Shown here piece after piece: positions 22,444 through 34,447 of a DNA stretch of 64,000 nucleotides. The notes under the pieces are model-generated. The model saw nothing but the letters and a program-made list of their open reading frames with translations, was not told where the DNA came from and did not search any database. Both the position numbers and the translations under genes were made by a program. The stretch comes from Metarhizium brunneum (Eukaryota; Ascomycota; Sordariomycetes; Hypocreales; Clavicipitaceae): NCBI RefSeq assembly GCF_013426205.1, contig NC_089422.1, forward strand, positions 8,025,001 to 8,089,000. Reading direction: 5' to 3'. Every line of letters starts with the position of its first letter. The first letter of the stretch is position 1.

Positions 22444-23689
22444 GGCGTCTTTGTGTCGCAAAGCTTCAGTCGGAATCACCAGGTAGCTGCAGTAATCATG
22501 TTGAGGGTCAGCGTATCCGGCCGGTGTGGCGAATAGGGCGCCTGCGGTGATGCACTTGGCTTGCGTGACCGGCAATTGATGGGCGAGCAAAGGAATTCGA
22601 GTGTTGACGGCACCTCTGGGAGGTCAAAAGAAACCAAAAGGGCCAATGCGAGGCTACGAGGCTGATGACGGGAGAGGCTCTCTTCTTGGTGGGTCTCGCA
22701 CTATCACGCCCCTGCAAGTCACTGGTCTTGGGTCGAAGGTGAGCGGCATAGAGTGTGAAGCTTAATAAGTGTGTGTTTACGCGTTGTTCACTATTTTACT
22801 TTTTATTTTTATTTTTACACTTTGATGTGGAAATTTGGGGTGAAATCAGAATTGTATAGATATATATTGCGTTCGCTGTCATCACATCATCTAGCCTATG
22901 ATTCTGCCTGGCGCTTTCCAAGCTTTGGTCCTTCATGCATTTGCCCATACTATTGCTATGACGGCGGTTTGAGGTTGTCCGTAGCTGATGTACGAGTTAA
23001 CACGTGTTTTCAAAACGTGCGGCACGGATACTCACCTTCCAGATGGAAAAGAACATTTGATTGATAATTTTTAAACATTTGCGCCACCAACTCGACGTTC
23101 ATGTTTTGAATATTGATTTCCTGGCTACCGTGTGAATTCACACGCTCTCTATTCCTCATGGTTGTTTGGGGACGTTGTATTTACCTGAAGGCTCTTATTC
23201 ATGACGATGACTGCTTCATTTAATTTTTCCTAGTCGATAATTAGCCTAGGTAGCGCATGTCGCGTATGAACGACGAGCTGTAGCGTACCACGTTGGTCAC
23301 GATGCGGGACAGCAGCAAGTTCTGTTGGTGCTCATGCGGGCTTTCCTGTATTCAAGATGAGTAAGACCATGGACAGGAATAGATGAGTATCAGAGAAGAA
23401 AATCTTACCATCTTTGTAATTCCTCTCAGCAATGTTATGGACTTTGCATGCACACTGTTTCCAACAATAGATGTTAGCATGGTGGAGGTGGACAGTGACC
23501 ACATTAAGATGCGGTGAGACGCGGCAGAACTGCGACAGCATGCAACTCGAACTTGGCCTCATCACTTCTTAGCCCATCCAGACCACAACTGTGATCAAGC
23601 ATTTGCAATCGTCTCAAATGTAGGGGTCACACACGCTTCACCCCCAGACAAGCCTGCCCACCTCATCACATTTCTCAACGCTCCTCAAC
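22444..23689. promoter_or_regulatory. Shared divergent intergenic region of arp5 and ies6
   Basis: About 1.25 kb lie between the start codons of two subunits of one INO80 submodule. There is a T-rich stretch near 22795-22820 and no supported gene inside. Co-regulation is inferred from orientation only. Confidence 0.55.
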
Positions 23690-24268
23690 ATGGCTACCGC
23701 CACTCCCACTGAAGCCCAAATCCAGCACCAGCAGCTTATCGAGCAGCTCGACATCCATTCCATCCACAAGACCTTCCGAAACCAGCACTGGAAGCCCAAC
23801 CAACGCCGAAACAAGAACCTCAAGGCCATTGTAGGCGATGCCTCTAGAAGAGAAGCGTCCGCTCTGGCGACCCCTCAGGAGGGAAGCGGGAATGCCACGC
23901 CCGCAAGAGACGATGGCTTGTCCACAAGCGGAACCTCTACACCTGCGACCACCAACGGCCGAGACCAGGCTCCTAATCTTGCTCAAGCATCACGGAGCCT
24001 TTCAAAGCTGGTACTTGAAAAGAGTTTGAAGCCACCGGGTGCGATTGCTTCTGCGCCGACGGCGACATATACCAATATTGAATCAGCACCGTCATTGGCT
24101 CATTCCAAGCACTATTGCGATGTCACGGGCTTGCCTGCACCGTATATCGACCCCAAGACCCGAATGAGATATCATAACAAAGAGATCTTTGCTTTGATTC
24201 GGTCCCTGCCACAGACTTCTGCTGAACAGTTTCTTGAGGCTCGTGGTGCACATACCGTTCTGAAGTGA
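23690..24268 (+). CDS. ies6: INO80 complex subunit Ies6 (YL1 C-terminal domain)
   Basis: Ies6 is the partner of Arp5 within the INO80 remodeller. A single exon encodes 192 residues. The N-terminal part carries IEQLDIHSIHKTFRNQHWKP, conserved in Ies6 proteins and close to yeast Ies6 in character. A Ser/Thr/Ala-rich linker follows (about residues 55-110). The YL1_C domain fills the C-terminus (KHYCDVTGLPAPYIDPKTRM, RYHNKEIFALIRSLP). The start context is CTCAACATGG. The gene is divergent from arp5, its known physical partner, 1.25 kb away. Confidence 0.94.
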   Translation: MATATPTEAQIQHQQLIEQLDIHSIHKTFRNQHWKPNQRRNKNLKAIVGDASRREASALATPQEGSGNATPARDDGLSTSGTSTPATTNGRDQAPNLAQASRSLSKLVLEKSLKPPGAIASAPTATYTNIESAPSLAHSKHYCDVTGLPAPYIDPKTRMRYHNKEIFALIRSLPQTSAEQFLEARGAHTVLK

Positions 24269-25296
24269 GCAATATACTAACTAGTACGGACCGATACACA
24301 CACTATGGCGACTGGGCTAGTTTAAGTTGGGGGTTGTCAGGGGAGTTCATAAGTTGCATTGGAGACAGGCTAGGCCAAACCATGGCCAGATCATAAACTA
24401 CAACAGGACATCTCGATAGGACAATGTCCGACCAACAAAGTCAAGCTTCAACTATGCATCCCCGGCCTTTCAGCCGGGGATGGCAAATGACGCTCCGGCT
24501 TAATCGTGATCGAGTTTTGCTCTCTGCCCGAGCTATGAAAGCCGACAAAGTACCGAGAATGCATGGAGGCGAGCAATCTCAGTTGCCAAAGCTAAAGAGC
24601 TTGGCTGTCGGGGCAATGTGTACTAGTAGTGAAGCCAGTTTTGTAGAAAATATTTGTCCAAGACTGCCAATGTTTTCAAAGTCCTGTGTCGATTCTGCAG
24701 TGCGTGATCTGAATCCACTGATACAATACCGAACTTCGCACACAGGGTCGGAAAAAGAACATGTATCATTATGAACACCGGCTGGCAAGCCACAGGTGGT
24801 CATGCTTGGAAAGTCACTTAGCTTTCCGTGCGAACATGTATCCATAATTAGCCCAGTCACGACAGAAAAAGGTGCACAAGTCCCAGGAAACAAGGGCTTC
24901 AACTGTTGGAAATCAAGGTATCAGACAACGAAGGTTGAAGGAATCAGTCCTAGGTCCTTCCAGCCTCGAAATTTATCTCGCCAGCAAAAAATGGACAGTG
25001 GGTCGCTCTCATTCCCCCAATCGCGCTAAACCATGTTTGTCGCACCCTCTCCCTACACCTCAGGAAAGCCCGTGCCTGACCCCAATAGCTGGAGACCCCG
25101 AACGCCATGCTGTCCATTCGTACCCATCAAGAAGAACCACATGCAATCTTAGAAGGGAAAGGAAGAAAAAAAAAAAGATTCCCCTTTTCACACGAATCCT
25201 CATTAAAGCGCTTGCCTCGAGACCACATTCTCCATCCGAAATATCCACCAAAATCTAAAGTCCCTAAAAACGAACTGGGAAAATAAACCGCCGACC
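24269..25296. other. Intergenic region ies6-got1
   Basis: One kilobase between two genes read in the same direction. A 116-codon frame at 24424-24774 has no recognisable features. An A-run lies near 25166-25178. Confidence 0.55.
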
Positions 25297-26051
25297 ATGT
25301 CGATGTGGATGTCCGACTCCCAAAGTATGTACACGACCATGGAACCCCCTGGCACACGCGACACAGCAAGCTGGCGTCGCAAAGTGCACAACTCGGCGAT
25401 GGACTAGCCAGAGCTGAACATGGAAGATGGGCGCTGACAATGTCTACAGAAATAGGGGTGGTCTTCTGCTCCGGCGGTACGTGTGCGGCGTCCACTCTCG
25501 TGCGCAAATGCCGAGCATTCGACAGCTAACCTGTTCCACAGGAGGCCTGTTCCTCATCGGAGGAGTAATGCTCTTCTTTGATCGCGCCATGTACGTATCT
25601 CCCTTGTCCAACCCTCACGATGGTATCTAATCGGCAAGCAGGCTTGCCATGGGAAATGTACGACACCCCTCTCGCCCCCCCGAAAGACGCAGGCGACTTG
25701 CTCTCTTTTTCGAATAAGGGGAAAAAGTCGAGCAAAAGCTGATACAATGTGTAGATCCTTTTCCTCATCGGCCTGACAATCATCATCGGCCCCCAGAAGA
25801 CGCTCCTCTTCTTCGCGCGCAAACAAAAGGCCAAAGGCACAGCAGCCTTCTTTGCAGGTCTGACGATGATCTTGATGCGCTGGACTTTTATCGGCTTTTT
25901 AGTCGAGGCGTACGGAATAGTTATCCTGTTTGGAGATTTCTTGGGCACGATTGCCGGCTTTGCGAGGGGAATACCCGTTGTTGGGCCGTATATTGGCATG
26001 GTTGTCGATAGGATAGGACTGGGACGCCGAAATGCAGAGTTGCCGGTTTGA
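25297..26051 (+). CDS. got1: Golgi transport protein Got1
   Basis: Got1 is a small tetraspan protein of ER-Golgi vesicles. Five exons (25297-25324, 25450-25476, 25542-25590, 25642-25657, 25755-26051) join to 138 residues, the usual size. The protein reads SQKIGVVFCSGGGLFLIGGVMLFFDRAML across the small exons, then LFLIGLTIIIGPQKTLLFF, FLVEAYGIVILFGDFLG and PVVGPYIG; four hydrophobic segments are visible. Exon 4 is only 16 nt and encodes the codons around LAMGN. The MSMWMSD N-terminus is supported by frame continuity and a GTATGT donor, but nearby Met codons at +2 and +4 are possible starts. Confidence 0.92.
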
Positions 26052-26711
26052 AAAAGGACCGCAACGGAATTAAAAGTCTGGTTCTGCGACCCGATACGAA
26101 TGCGTTTTTGAACATTGTCAACATGCTAGTGGAATTTGGTGAGAAATGAAGGATCTATAATGGAGTACGTGTATGTGTTGCGGGAGTAAGGGATTTTTTT
26201 TCAAGACTCCGTGCTTTTTGACTGGGCATAGATTCATCTCCCAAGGTGGGAGGGACAAACGCAGGGACGGATCCGGCGTATTCGAATTCCGGGCGTAGAG
26301 GTGTGGAAAAGTCAAAGGAAATTCTGTATCATATTGCATAGCAGAGGGTGGATGAGGGAATGTACCAACCAACGTCGGTAGCCGGTCTATGGTCAACGGC
26401 GCAAAAGCTACTATTGGCAGATTTGAACATTGTTATGTTGGTTTCTTGCAAATGTGATCTGGGTTGGCTCTAGCATCCCGGCAATGGCGAGTAGGGGTTT
26501 CCGCGTTGATGCGAGATATGCTGTCTAGTTTCCTGGTTTCAATACCTGCCAAATATACTTCGTCACAGGTCATGTTGACGAAAAGTAACAACTTGTAGTA
26601 ACAGACGGCCGGTTGAGTTTAATAGACTCCTAATCTTCATATGTTCGTAACATCTTGCCATGTCGACTTGTTTTGTGTAGCTTCATCTCGTCATACATCT
26701 CCTTCCCACCT
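26052..26711. other. Convergent 3' intergenic region, got1/profilin
   Basis: The 3' regions of got1 and the profilin gene face each other. No gene is seen; frames on the minus strand (26118-26396) are featureless. Confidence 0.6.
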
Positions 26712-27499
26712 CTAGTATCCCTGACCAATAAGGTAGTCAGCCAGTCCTTCGACAGTCGAGCTAGCATTGCCGGCGACTCCAGTCTCGCCGTGGTGGCCAA
26801 CAACAATAGCCTGCTTGGTCTTGGCGATGGCAACACCCAATCGACCCTGTCCGCAGAAGCAAAACCCAAACTATGTTAGCTTTCAGGACATGGGGGAAAA
26901 TGTCAAGAAGCTTCCCGTACCTGTCTGGCGTAGATACTCCGACCATCGGCTCGGGCCATGACGTATCGGCTGCCGGCAATGTAGAGACCTTCCGCGAAGG
27001 CTTTGTCCTTGGCGGCGGCGTCGCCGCTGACAATAGCAGAAATGGCCTTCATCTCTTCGGGCTTAAGCTATTACCGTTGAGAGCCCAGAGAGTATCAGTC
27101 AGCAGTCTGTTTGGACATCCATGAGCGACACCCGCTGCTGTTTGTGGGGCATCGTCTAAGAGGGGAGAGGCGGTATTTGATTTTGAAAAAAAAAATTAAA
27201 AAATTAAAAAATTTACCTGGAAGTCGGTCGAAGCCGCCCAGGCGCTGTCGCCGGCTGCGCTGACAATGGCGCCCTTGTCAATGTGACCGGTAGCCACAAG
27301 GCTGGGCAAGGCCAAGAGTCAGCTTTTTTCTACTATATCATCGGGAGCGAGGACGAGGGGCCGGAGATGGAGGGCGCAGGTCTACCTGGTGTCGACATAA
27401 GCTGCACGGCCGAGGGTTAGTCAACGATGATGCAGTTGCGGTGATAGGAGGGGGTTGTTGACTGGGAGCGGTGGGATGGTCGGTACCTTGCCACGACAT
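26712..27499 (-). CDS. Profilin
   Basis: Profilin binds actin monomers, phosphoinositides and proline-rich formins in the cytosol. Several exons join to 131 residues, a standard fungal length: MSWQAYVDTSLVATGHIDKG at the start, then AGDSAWAAS, LKPEEMKAISAIV, GLYIAGSRYVMARADG and VVGHHGETGVAG, ending ADYLIGQGY. The start codon is at 27499, with a 13-nt first coding exon. The second coding exon is a 16-nt micro-exon at 27386-27401. The last intron runs between ARQ and GRLGVAIAK near 26920-26850. All joins preserve the frame and give a gap-free profilin fold, so confidence is high despite the small exons. Confidence 0.95.
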
Positions 27500-30400
27500 G
27501 GTGAGGGCTTCTGGGAGCTGGAGATGCAGAAACGAACAAAGCGAATGCGGAGATTAAACAAAAGTATTAGGTGCCGCAGCTGAGCAGTAGGTTGCGCCGG
27601 CAGCAATGCAAGAACGGGTATGAAGGTCAAAGGTCCAAGTTTGTTTGTGTGATGGAGTCGGTCGAGCCCGTTGCTTGTGCCCCTCCTGTCCCGGCGCGTG
27701 TCTTTTGTCCGTCTTGCTCATCCGAGATTAAACACCAGCCAATGTCTGTGGCCGTTCCCCGCTGTGATTTTTCCAACGAGGGGTACTTTGTTGACTTGAG
27801 CTGACATCTGGAACCCCCACCATGATGTGATGATGCAAGTGCTCACCTTTTGATGTCACGCAGTGTCAAGCGACGTCTTTCATGTTTCTGCCGCCAGCCC
27901 TTCAGCTGTAGGCACTGCACATGCAAGTCATTGTCGTCCCCTTTCGAAGCGGCCTTCATCCCCGTCTGCAGACCCGAATGCATGGCCAATTCGGGCATGC
28001 GAAGCTGGCATGGTGACAAAAGCCGACCGCACCAACGCAACATAAGTATGTACGGTACAGTCCCGGCAATGTGCCTAAGAACATCTAGCCATCCCCATGT
28101 GTACTACAGGAGAATAATGTCTGATGTTATCGCCCGCAATCAGTCGTTCCCCTTTGGGATAGCCACGCTGTTGCTCCCCCTCTCCTGGTGCTAACAGACG
28201 ATGACGTCTCAACTCCATGGTCGTGGCGTGGTAACCTAAAGTACTTAAGCATGGTACTTAATGCACCCAGATGTCTGTACTTGGGGGTTGGCAAGTTGGG
28301 CGCACAACTTCTTTGCCACTCTCGTTTGCTAAAGGCTCAATGCATTCGATTCATATCGCTACAGCTCCAATGCAAGCACCTAGGTGTCTTTCCTCGTCTG
28401 AGACCATTTAATTATGCACTAGAGTTTCTTTGTCTTTATTTCACACGTCTTTTCATTCTTCCTCTATTTATTTATATCCCTTGCTCAATTTCGAGTCTAT
28501 TCGCATGCCACCGAGAGAATTCTCCTTACTTATATTCCAACTGTCGTCAATGAACAGGCCCAACTTCAAAGACCCCAGCAATTGTTGGGCGGCTTTTAAC
28601 ATGTACGCATCTTATTCGGAATGGGCGCCAGACTAGGCAATTTCTGTCAGCATGGTAAAAAGAGAAGGGAAAGAGGTTCATCTGCCGATCCTATGGCCGC
28701 ATCGTGGAGGACGAGGCTCCCGACAAACGCTGGTTATGAGAAGCTGACCATGCACAATTAGCCGCATTAAACACCAAGGAGGTGGCAATCTCCCGCATGT
28801 TATTGCCATGTAGAGTGGCAATACTTGGCAAGTTGCCCACGATAATAAAAAAATGGGGTCGCGGAAATGTATTTGGAAATTCCACATCCGCCTACTTCCG
28901 TAGGGAGCTCCAGTGACAGGCTCGGTGCCAGCAATTGAGCCCCGAAGTCTCCTTTGACTCCTACGTCAATGCATTTCAGCTCCTGTATGTGTACGGACAC
29001 GGAGTGCGCTCTGACCCCAATTCTCCGACTGTGTTTCAGAGCCGTTAGCCCAGAACAAATTCTCTCCGAGCCTGGTGCATGTCACCAGTGTCTTTGTATG
29101 TACACCTTGAACCCGAGTCCGAAGAGAGTCATAAATATTGTTGTCGAGAGTTAGCCCGACTAGGCTTTGGCTCAAAAGCAGTCAGTAGCGCAACCGCGTT
29201 GAAATACGGTATCCCCGACTTTGAAGCACATCTTATCAAGGATATCACTGGTTGTCGCTTTGACGACTCGGCATTATTGAGGTAACGTACCTACCCTCCT
29301 TGGACTTGCCTTTGACTGCGTACCGTTCTGGCACGAGTTAGGATCCCATCAACCACACCCACCTTCCCGAGATCTCGGCGGGGCGGTGTGTTATTAACCT
29401 GAGATTATTCGAGCTTGGTTAGTCCTTCCTGCCAAAAGACATTTGGAGAAGGGTATTCGTTAGTGTGAGATGGTGAGTTAAATAATAGTGCCCCTGGTGA
29501 TGTATCGAGAATTAGTCTTCTGCAAGGCTGAATGCGGATATTTCTCACATTGGGCGATAATCTGCGACAATGAAAGCTTTCTTGAATGTACACACACACA
29601 CACCTACGGAGTGGGAATTGCAGAGAACTTTCGAATGAAGGTTCGCTGGCGCGGGCTGGCGCCTGGTTGTCTGGGACTCCCAGGCAATCGACGTCTGAAC
29701 AGAGGGCGATCTGCGCAAAGATGAGACACTTGTTGCCACGCATCGCCCACAGGGGAAACAAGTCACCATGTCGGTGATGGTCGGAGCTACCCTTGGACGG
29801 TCAGGGGAAAGAAAGCTCTGCGATGTTGGTGGCATCCCAAGGGGTCAATCGCCGACAGGGATTCGTCAAACGCCCCAGGCACAAGGCCTGTTTGTTGACG
29901 CAGTGTAGCTATTTAGCGTAAACGTTCTGCAGTCGACATGTGGTTCCTGTATCAGATGCCGAGTGTGTGCGCTGCAGAGTTCTGCAGAGTCCGTCCTGCA
30001 CTCTGTCGATTTAGTCTCCGCAATCTGGCATTTCGGGCTTGACAGTGCGACCCAGGCCAATGATCGAGGAGCTGTGTCATCGCACAGAAGTGCGGATAAG
30101 CGGGACGGACGAAACATGAAGATTAATCCAATCCGCTTCTCAAAAAACATCACAATCCATGTGATGCCAACAAGATTAACGTGCTCAAACATGGGCGGGG
30201 GGTTTTGCCAGGTGTCAAGGCAAGTACGACGACCTATATCCTGTCAGACAAGCAGATGACCACGCCTTCCGAATCAGGCATCTTTTAATGCAAAGCCACG
30301 CTCCTGAGTCCTGACAAACCTCCAGGCAAAGGACTGAGACTTGCCACTGGACCGTCGACATGACATCAAAATCCCGGACTCGTCAAAATGCTTTTCATGG

Positions 30401-31932
30401 GTGGCTTCATCTTTGGCACCAAGCCACACAATGCATCCGCAAGCCATTTGCATCTCGGCGACCACTCATGCGGACTTGCATGCACCCAAGTTCAAGTACA
30501 TGCTATGCTGTTAGACACCTCGGTACCTGGTAGGTACGTTATCTCGCGAATTGCCCGGCTGGCTTGCTCTCGCCTCGCCAGGTACCTGGCTATTATATTA
30601 GGCTGTATATTATAAATTTATCCATATGTATATACTTTATAATGAGTAAATATTTAGGGAGAGTTTGAATACAGTAAATACCAAGGGGGTAAGCGCATCT
30701 AGCATGCTAAAGAGAGTGAGCCCGCCGAGCAATTCACGTGTTCTGGATGCATCGATATGTACATACTGGCAGCACACAGACTGGCCAAGCGCCCGCGCAC
30801 CTTTGAAGGGCGGGTCCACGTGTGACAGACCCCCAAGTTACCCTTCATTTACGACATGGAACTCTGCACAACTTCTGTTCGACAGTCTTTCCAGAGCGTT
30901 TGAAGACGCGCACCTCGACCTGTCCTTTAAACTTGGTTTTGTTGCTCCCGAGTAATTTTAGCCCTGCAGATACGTGTACCCACACCTACCCTCGTTGGTT
31001 TCCCCTTGACCATGGGTTGCAGGGTGTTTGCAAACCTTGCATGTGCGCAGGCAAACTTAGTCAGTCTCGTGCTCAACGCCGCCTCTTTGGCCAGATGCTC
31101 CCCGTGTGGATTGAGCTGCCAGGATAGTCGTCCCATCCATCTCAAACACGCGGCTGTTCATGTTGGCATGGCGTTGCTGGTGCAGCCATCCGCTCCCGCC
31201 AGCGGGCGGCTTAAGCTGCTCATCGCATGACGGGAAAGCAAACTTGAGATTCGTACTGACTTGCGCATGGCGTAGGCATGGCTCACTTTGCCCAGCTTGC
31301 GCCGGCCCCCCTCGAGCCGCAAGCTGGGGAAAGGCTATCGACTGGGACCGGGCTTGTTTGATGCCGTGTCTGCGACTGGCCTGGATATCTTGGCCCCAAA
31401 GTCCTCTCTAATTTCATCTCGCCGCCTGTCCGTGTTCTTAACACCTCACGGTTCCCTACTCGCCTGCCGTTTGTTTCTCTGGCCCTCCACGGCCTCATCC
31501 TCGTCATAATCTTTCGAAACGGAAAACGTAATCGAACTTTTGCGGTGCTACACACCGCCAAACGGCCCGGCCTCGCTCACGTAGCAATTCCATATAAGCC
31601 CCGTTTAGGCAGTGTTTTATGCTGGCCAAAAGTACACGGCATTCATAAGGAGAGGCCAACTGGCCCATCTTACCTGGTCCTTGAGTGTGCCTGCTGCACC
31701 ACCCAACCAGGACTCTTGGAAAGACAGGACTGAGCTGCAGGAAGACGGCTCTGATCTACCTCCGGTGCTTTGTGGCCCTCGGATTGGGTTGTACCCTTCG
31801 ATGTGGAATGGAATATTCTCCCGAAGGAAAGACCCTGCTCGACGCTACTTTTTCGGCGCTCAGTCAAGGCAGATCCATTCCCGTCATATCAAACACACCC
31901 GGCTTTACGTACATTGCCAGCTGTATGCATAA
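27500..31932. other. Gene-poor 4.4-kb interval
   Basis: No convincing protein gene was found on either strand; the open frames are short, overlap each other and lack domains or splice logic. Features seen are an (AC)-rich tract with an adjoining TACGGAGT copy near 29589-29612, a 14-bp GGTACC-centred palindrome at 30577-30590 and an AT-rich patch at about 30590-30660. The right end probably holds the leader of the gene at 31933. A non-coding RNA gene cannot be excluded. Confidence 0.5.
30577..30590. repeat. 14-bp perfect palindrome centred on GGTACC
   Basis: The sequence GCCAGGTACCTGGC is its own reverse complement. A related GGTACCTGGTAGGTAC tract lies about 45 nt upstream. Confidence 0.85.
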
Positions 31933-33672
31933 ATGGATCGTCTTCAACGAGCCACGTCGATGTCTCGGTCGTCGTCACTGAATTATCGAGCACGGCACCA
32001 GGGCATTGACAACATAACAATGTCTGAAATACCAACACCAACTGGGCTGGCAGACATGGAGAGATTTACTACGCCCAGTGGCTTTCAGTCCTACCACCGG
32101 CCAATGCGCAGAGGAACGGTTCTGTCAAGATCGCCTCCAGACAATCAATATCCATCAGCAACAGGCCTTCGGGGGCCTCACGTAAACGAAGCAGATGGAA
32201 CAGGCATTATACCTATAGGAATGGCACTTGGCAGCCCTACTGAAGAACGTGGCTCCCGTGGGAATGTTTGGCAACCTCGAGTTGAAACCACTGTCATAGC
32301 GGCCAGGGAGGACAGCCAGGACGAACAACAAACAAAAGATGGGCTTTCTAGATCCAAGTCGCGCAAATGGGGGATATTTGGCAGGTCCAAGTCGAAAAGA
32401 GTCAAGAACAATGATAGAGCTATGGATTCTCCGGATCAGCTTACCTCCCCGAGCGACACACCAACCCGCGGAACGCCAACTTCGGCCGCTTCTCGTGGGC
32501 CGCGATATACTGACCTGCGGGATACTAATGTATCACCAAGGGCAAAGGCACTTGGAAGATCGTTGACGGAACCTACAGGGTCAGAATCAAAATGGTCCCC
32601 CCAAGTTGGTTCACCTCAAGCCAAAACACAGACCACTCCGGATAGCACACGAACCCCAAATCGAGAACCTGTGTCAGAGGGTTCGAATCCTATCAAGCAG
32701 GAGCCAATTCTTGATGTTGAAATACCAAACATCACCCTGGACAGATATAGTGTGATGTTCGCGAATCTTCTTGAACGTCGCAGCGCGACATCTCTTCTCG
32801 CCCGTCGACAGGTCACCCAGGATAAGATACGCGCACTTCGCGAAGAAGTTTCTAGCCCTGGTTCTCAAACCGAAATTTTGCGTTCAGGACGTAAACAAAG
32901 CATGGATCGAGACTTGCCACCAATTCCTTCATTACGACTCGAGCCTCTACAAACAACTCGGAAATATCATCAAAGTTCCCGCAGTAGGTCCAACACATCG
33001 CCTGCAATCATGGGCACGCCGTCAAAAGAGACATTCACGGATTCACATCTCCGTGATGGAGAAAAGGGAAAATCACCACATATAGTGAGACTCGCATCCG
33101 TTAAGGGAAGTAAACCTACTGTTGGCAGCGGGATTTCCACCCAAGGCGACAGACCACAGCTCCGATCCAAGTTTCACATCCAATCACCAACGCACCAACA
33201 TTCAGGATCCAAATCAACAATCGCCAGCAGCGTTGATCTTTCAGAGAACGACATGGAAGAAGGCGGACTATCCCCTCCGCCTGCCAGGAGCCATTCGTAT
33301 AAAAAGGGCAACCCGTCGCAGTCAGACCCAAGCCCTCTGACACTACAAAAAGCCACCCGCTCAACAGTATATACTACTTCCACAACTGGCGTCCAGGGCA
33401 GCCTAAGCTTAAGCAGCCTCTCAGGAGAAGAGCCAGACGAAGATGAAGATAGAGCGGTGCAGGACGCCGTAGAAATATCGATTGCTCGTCAAATCAGTGT
33501 ATCCCGCGAACAGCGCCGAATGCTAGGCCCACTGCAAATGCACCCCATAGAAGGGAGGCGGATAGCTGAGACGAAGAGTTCCACGCCGCGATTGGTTGAC
33601 CCAAAGTTGGATCCGTCATCACCCTCTGCAGGTCACAGGAATAGTGAGCGGGTGGTGCTGGAGAGGGTATGA
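31933..33672 (+). CDS. Hypothetical, largely disordered protein
   Basis: One uninterrupted frame of 579 codons starts right after an in-frame TAA, so the N-terminus cannot extend within this exon. I do not recognise a family. Composition is rich in Ser, Thr, Pro, Arg and Gln, with basic patches (SRSKSRKWGIFGRSKSKRVK) typical of disordered, phosphorylated proteins. Two segments look more ordered: a helix-like stretch around residues 265-305 (ITLDRYSVMFANLLERRSAT, then RRQVTQDKIRALREEV) and another near 510-540 (VQDAVEISIARQISVSREQR). These could be the conserved core. No signal peptide or membrane segment is present. It converges on ykt6. Confidence 0.75.
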   Translation: MDRLQRATSMSRSSSLNYRARHQGIDNITMSEIPTPTGLADMERFTTPSGFQSYHRPMRRGTVLSRSPPDNQYPSATGLRGPHVNEADGTGIIPIGMALGSPTEERGSRGNVWQPRVETTVIAAREDSQDEQQTKDGLSRSKSRKWGIFGRSKSKRVKNNDRAMDSPDQLTSPSDTPTRGTPTSAASRGPRYTDLRDTNVSPRAKALGRSLTEPTGSESKWSPQVGSPQAKTQTTPDSTRTPNREPVSEGSNPIKQEPILDVEIPNITLDRYSVMFANLLERRSATSLLARRQVTQDKIRALREEVSSPGSQTEILRSGRKQSMDRDLPPIPSLRLEPLQTTRKYHQSSRSRSNTSPAIMGTPSKETFTDSHLRDGEKGKSPHIVRLASVKGSKPTVGSGISTQGDRPQLRSKFHIQSPTHQHSGSKSTIASSVDLSENDMEEGGLSPPPARSHSYKKGNPSQSDPSPLTLQKATRSTVYTTSTTGVQGSLSLSSLSGEEPDEDEDRAVQDAVEISIARQISVSREQRRMLGPLQMHPIEGRRIAETKSSTPRLVDPKLDPSSPSAGHRNSERVVLERV

Positions 33673-34447
33673 CTGGTATGACCTACTGTTTCAAAAGCTG
33701 ATATGAACGGTTTTACTGGAGGGAGGGCTGGCCTTTAGCCCCAAAGTAATCGTCGTGTTATCCCTGGGGGAGATCAGACAGCTGGCGCCGGAGAGCCAGT
33801 TAAGGATATAGCAAAGGAGGCTCTGCAAGGAGCCAATGATGGCGGTTGATATGATCAGGATATATCTTGATTTGGGGCTGGTCCACGCTACATTCGCTCT
33901 AAAGTCCACATTTCCAGCATTTAGGTTCCATCTGGGCACTTTTTTTTTCTTTCTTTGTTTGAGGATTTTAGGATACTGCGTCTGGCATATGATGTAGTTG
34001 GAAATTATTCTGTAGGCTGGACGCTACAAGGTGGCCGAACAGGCCATTCGGGACTAGTCTCTGCTACCAATACCTTTCTCAGACATTATGAGCTCCAGAA
34101 GTATAAAAAAGAAGGAGATGTTTCAACTCCAAATGGGAGGCTTTATTAATTTGTCTTGTCCCGTATTAATATTTGGAACAGCCGTATATGTGCTGGCCAC
34201 TTGAAAGCGTTCCTGCATGACTTCTAATCCTGACCATGGCCAAGCCACGAGAAACGCCGATGGACCCTTTTCTTGGCAAAGTAGTGCTGAGCTGTCGAAC
34301 GAGCGGATCATAATTCCAGTGTATGTAAATGCGAGTCTGGGTGCGCCAACCAATAGCCGATAACCAATCTTGAACCAACAAGCCCGCCAGTTGGATACGG
34401 AAAGGAAACTCCAAGCCAACTGGCCGCTTCATCTCCCTCTTTCCCGG
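33673..34447. other. Convergent 3' intergenic region, hypothetical/ykt6
   Basis: The 3' sides of two converging genes. No supported feature beyond a T-rich tract near 33941-33955. Confidence 0.6.

Noticed and set aside
30274..30465. Short minus-strand frame with a CIVWLGAKDE segment, reminiscent of HET-domain proteins
   Set aside because: Only a few residues match, the rest does not, and there are no neighbouring exons to complete a domain.
32675..32705. T-arm-like sequence GGTTCGAATCC, a possible tRNA
   Set aside because: It lies inside the 579-codon frame and no acceptor, D or anticodon arms can be drawn around it.
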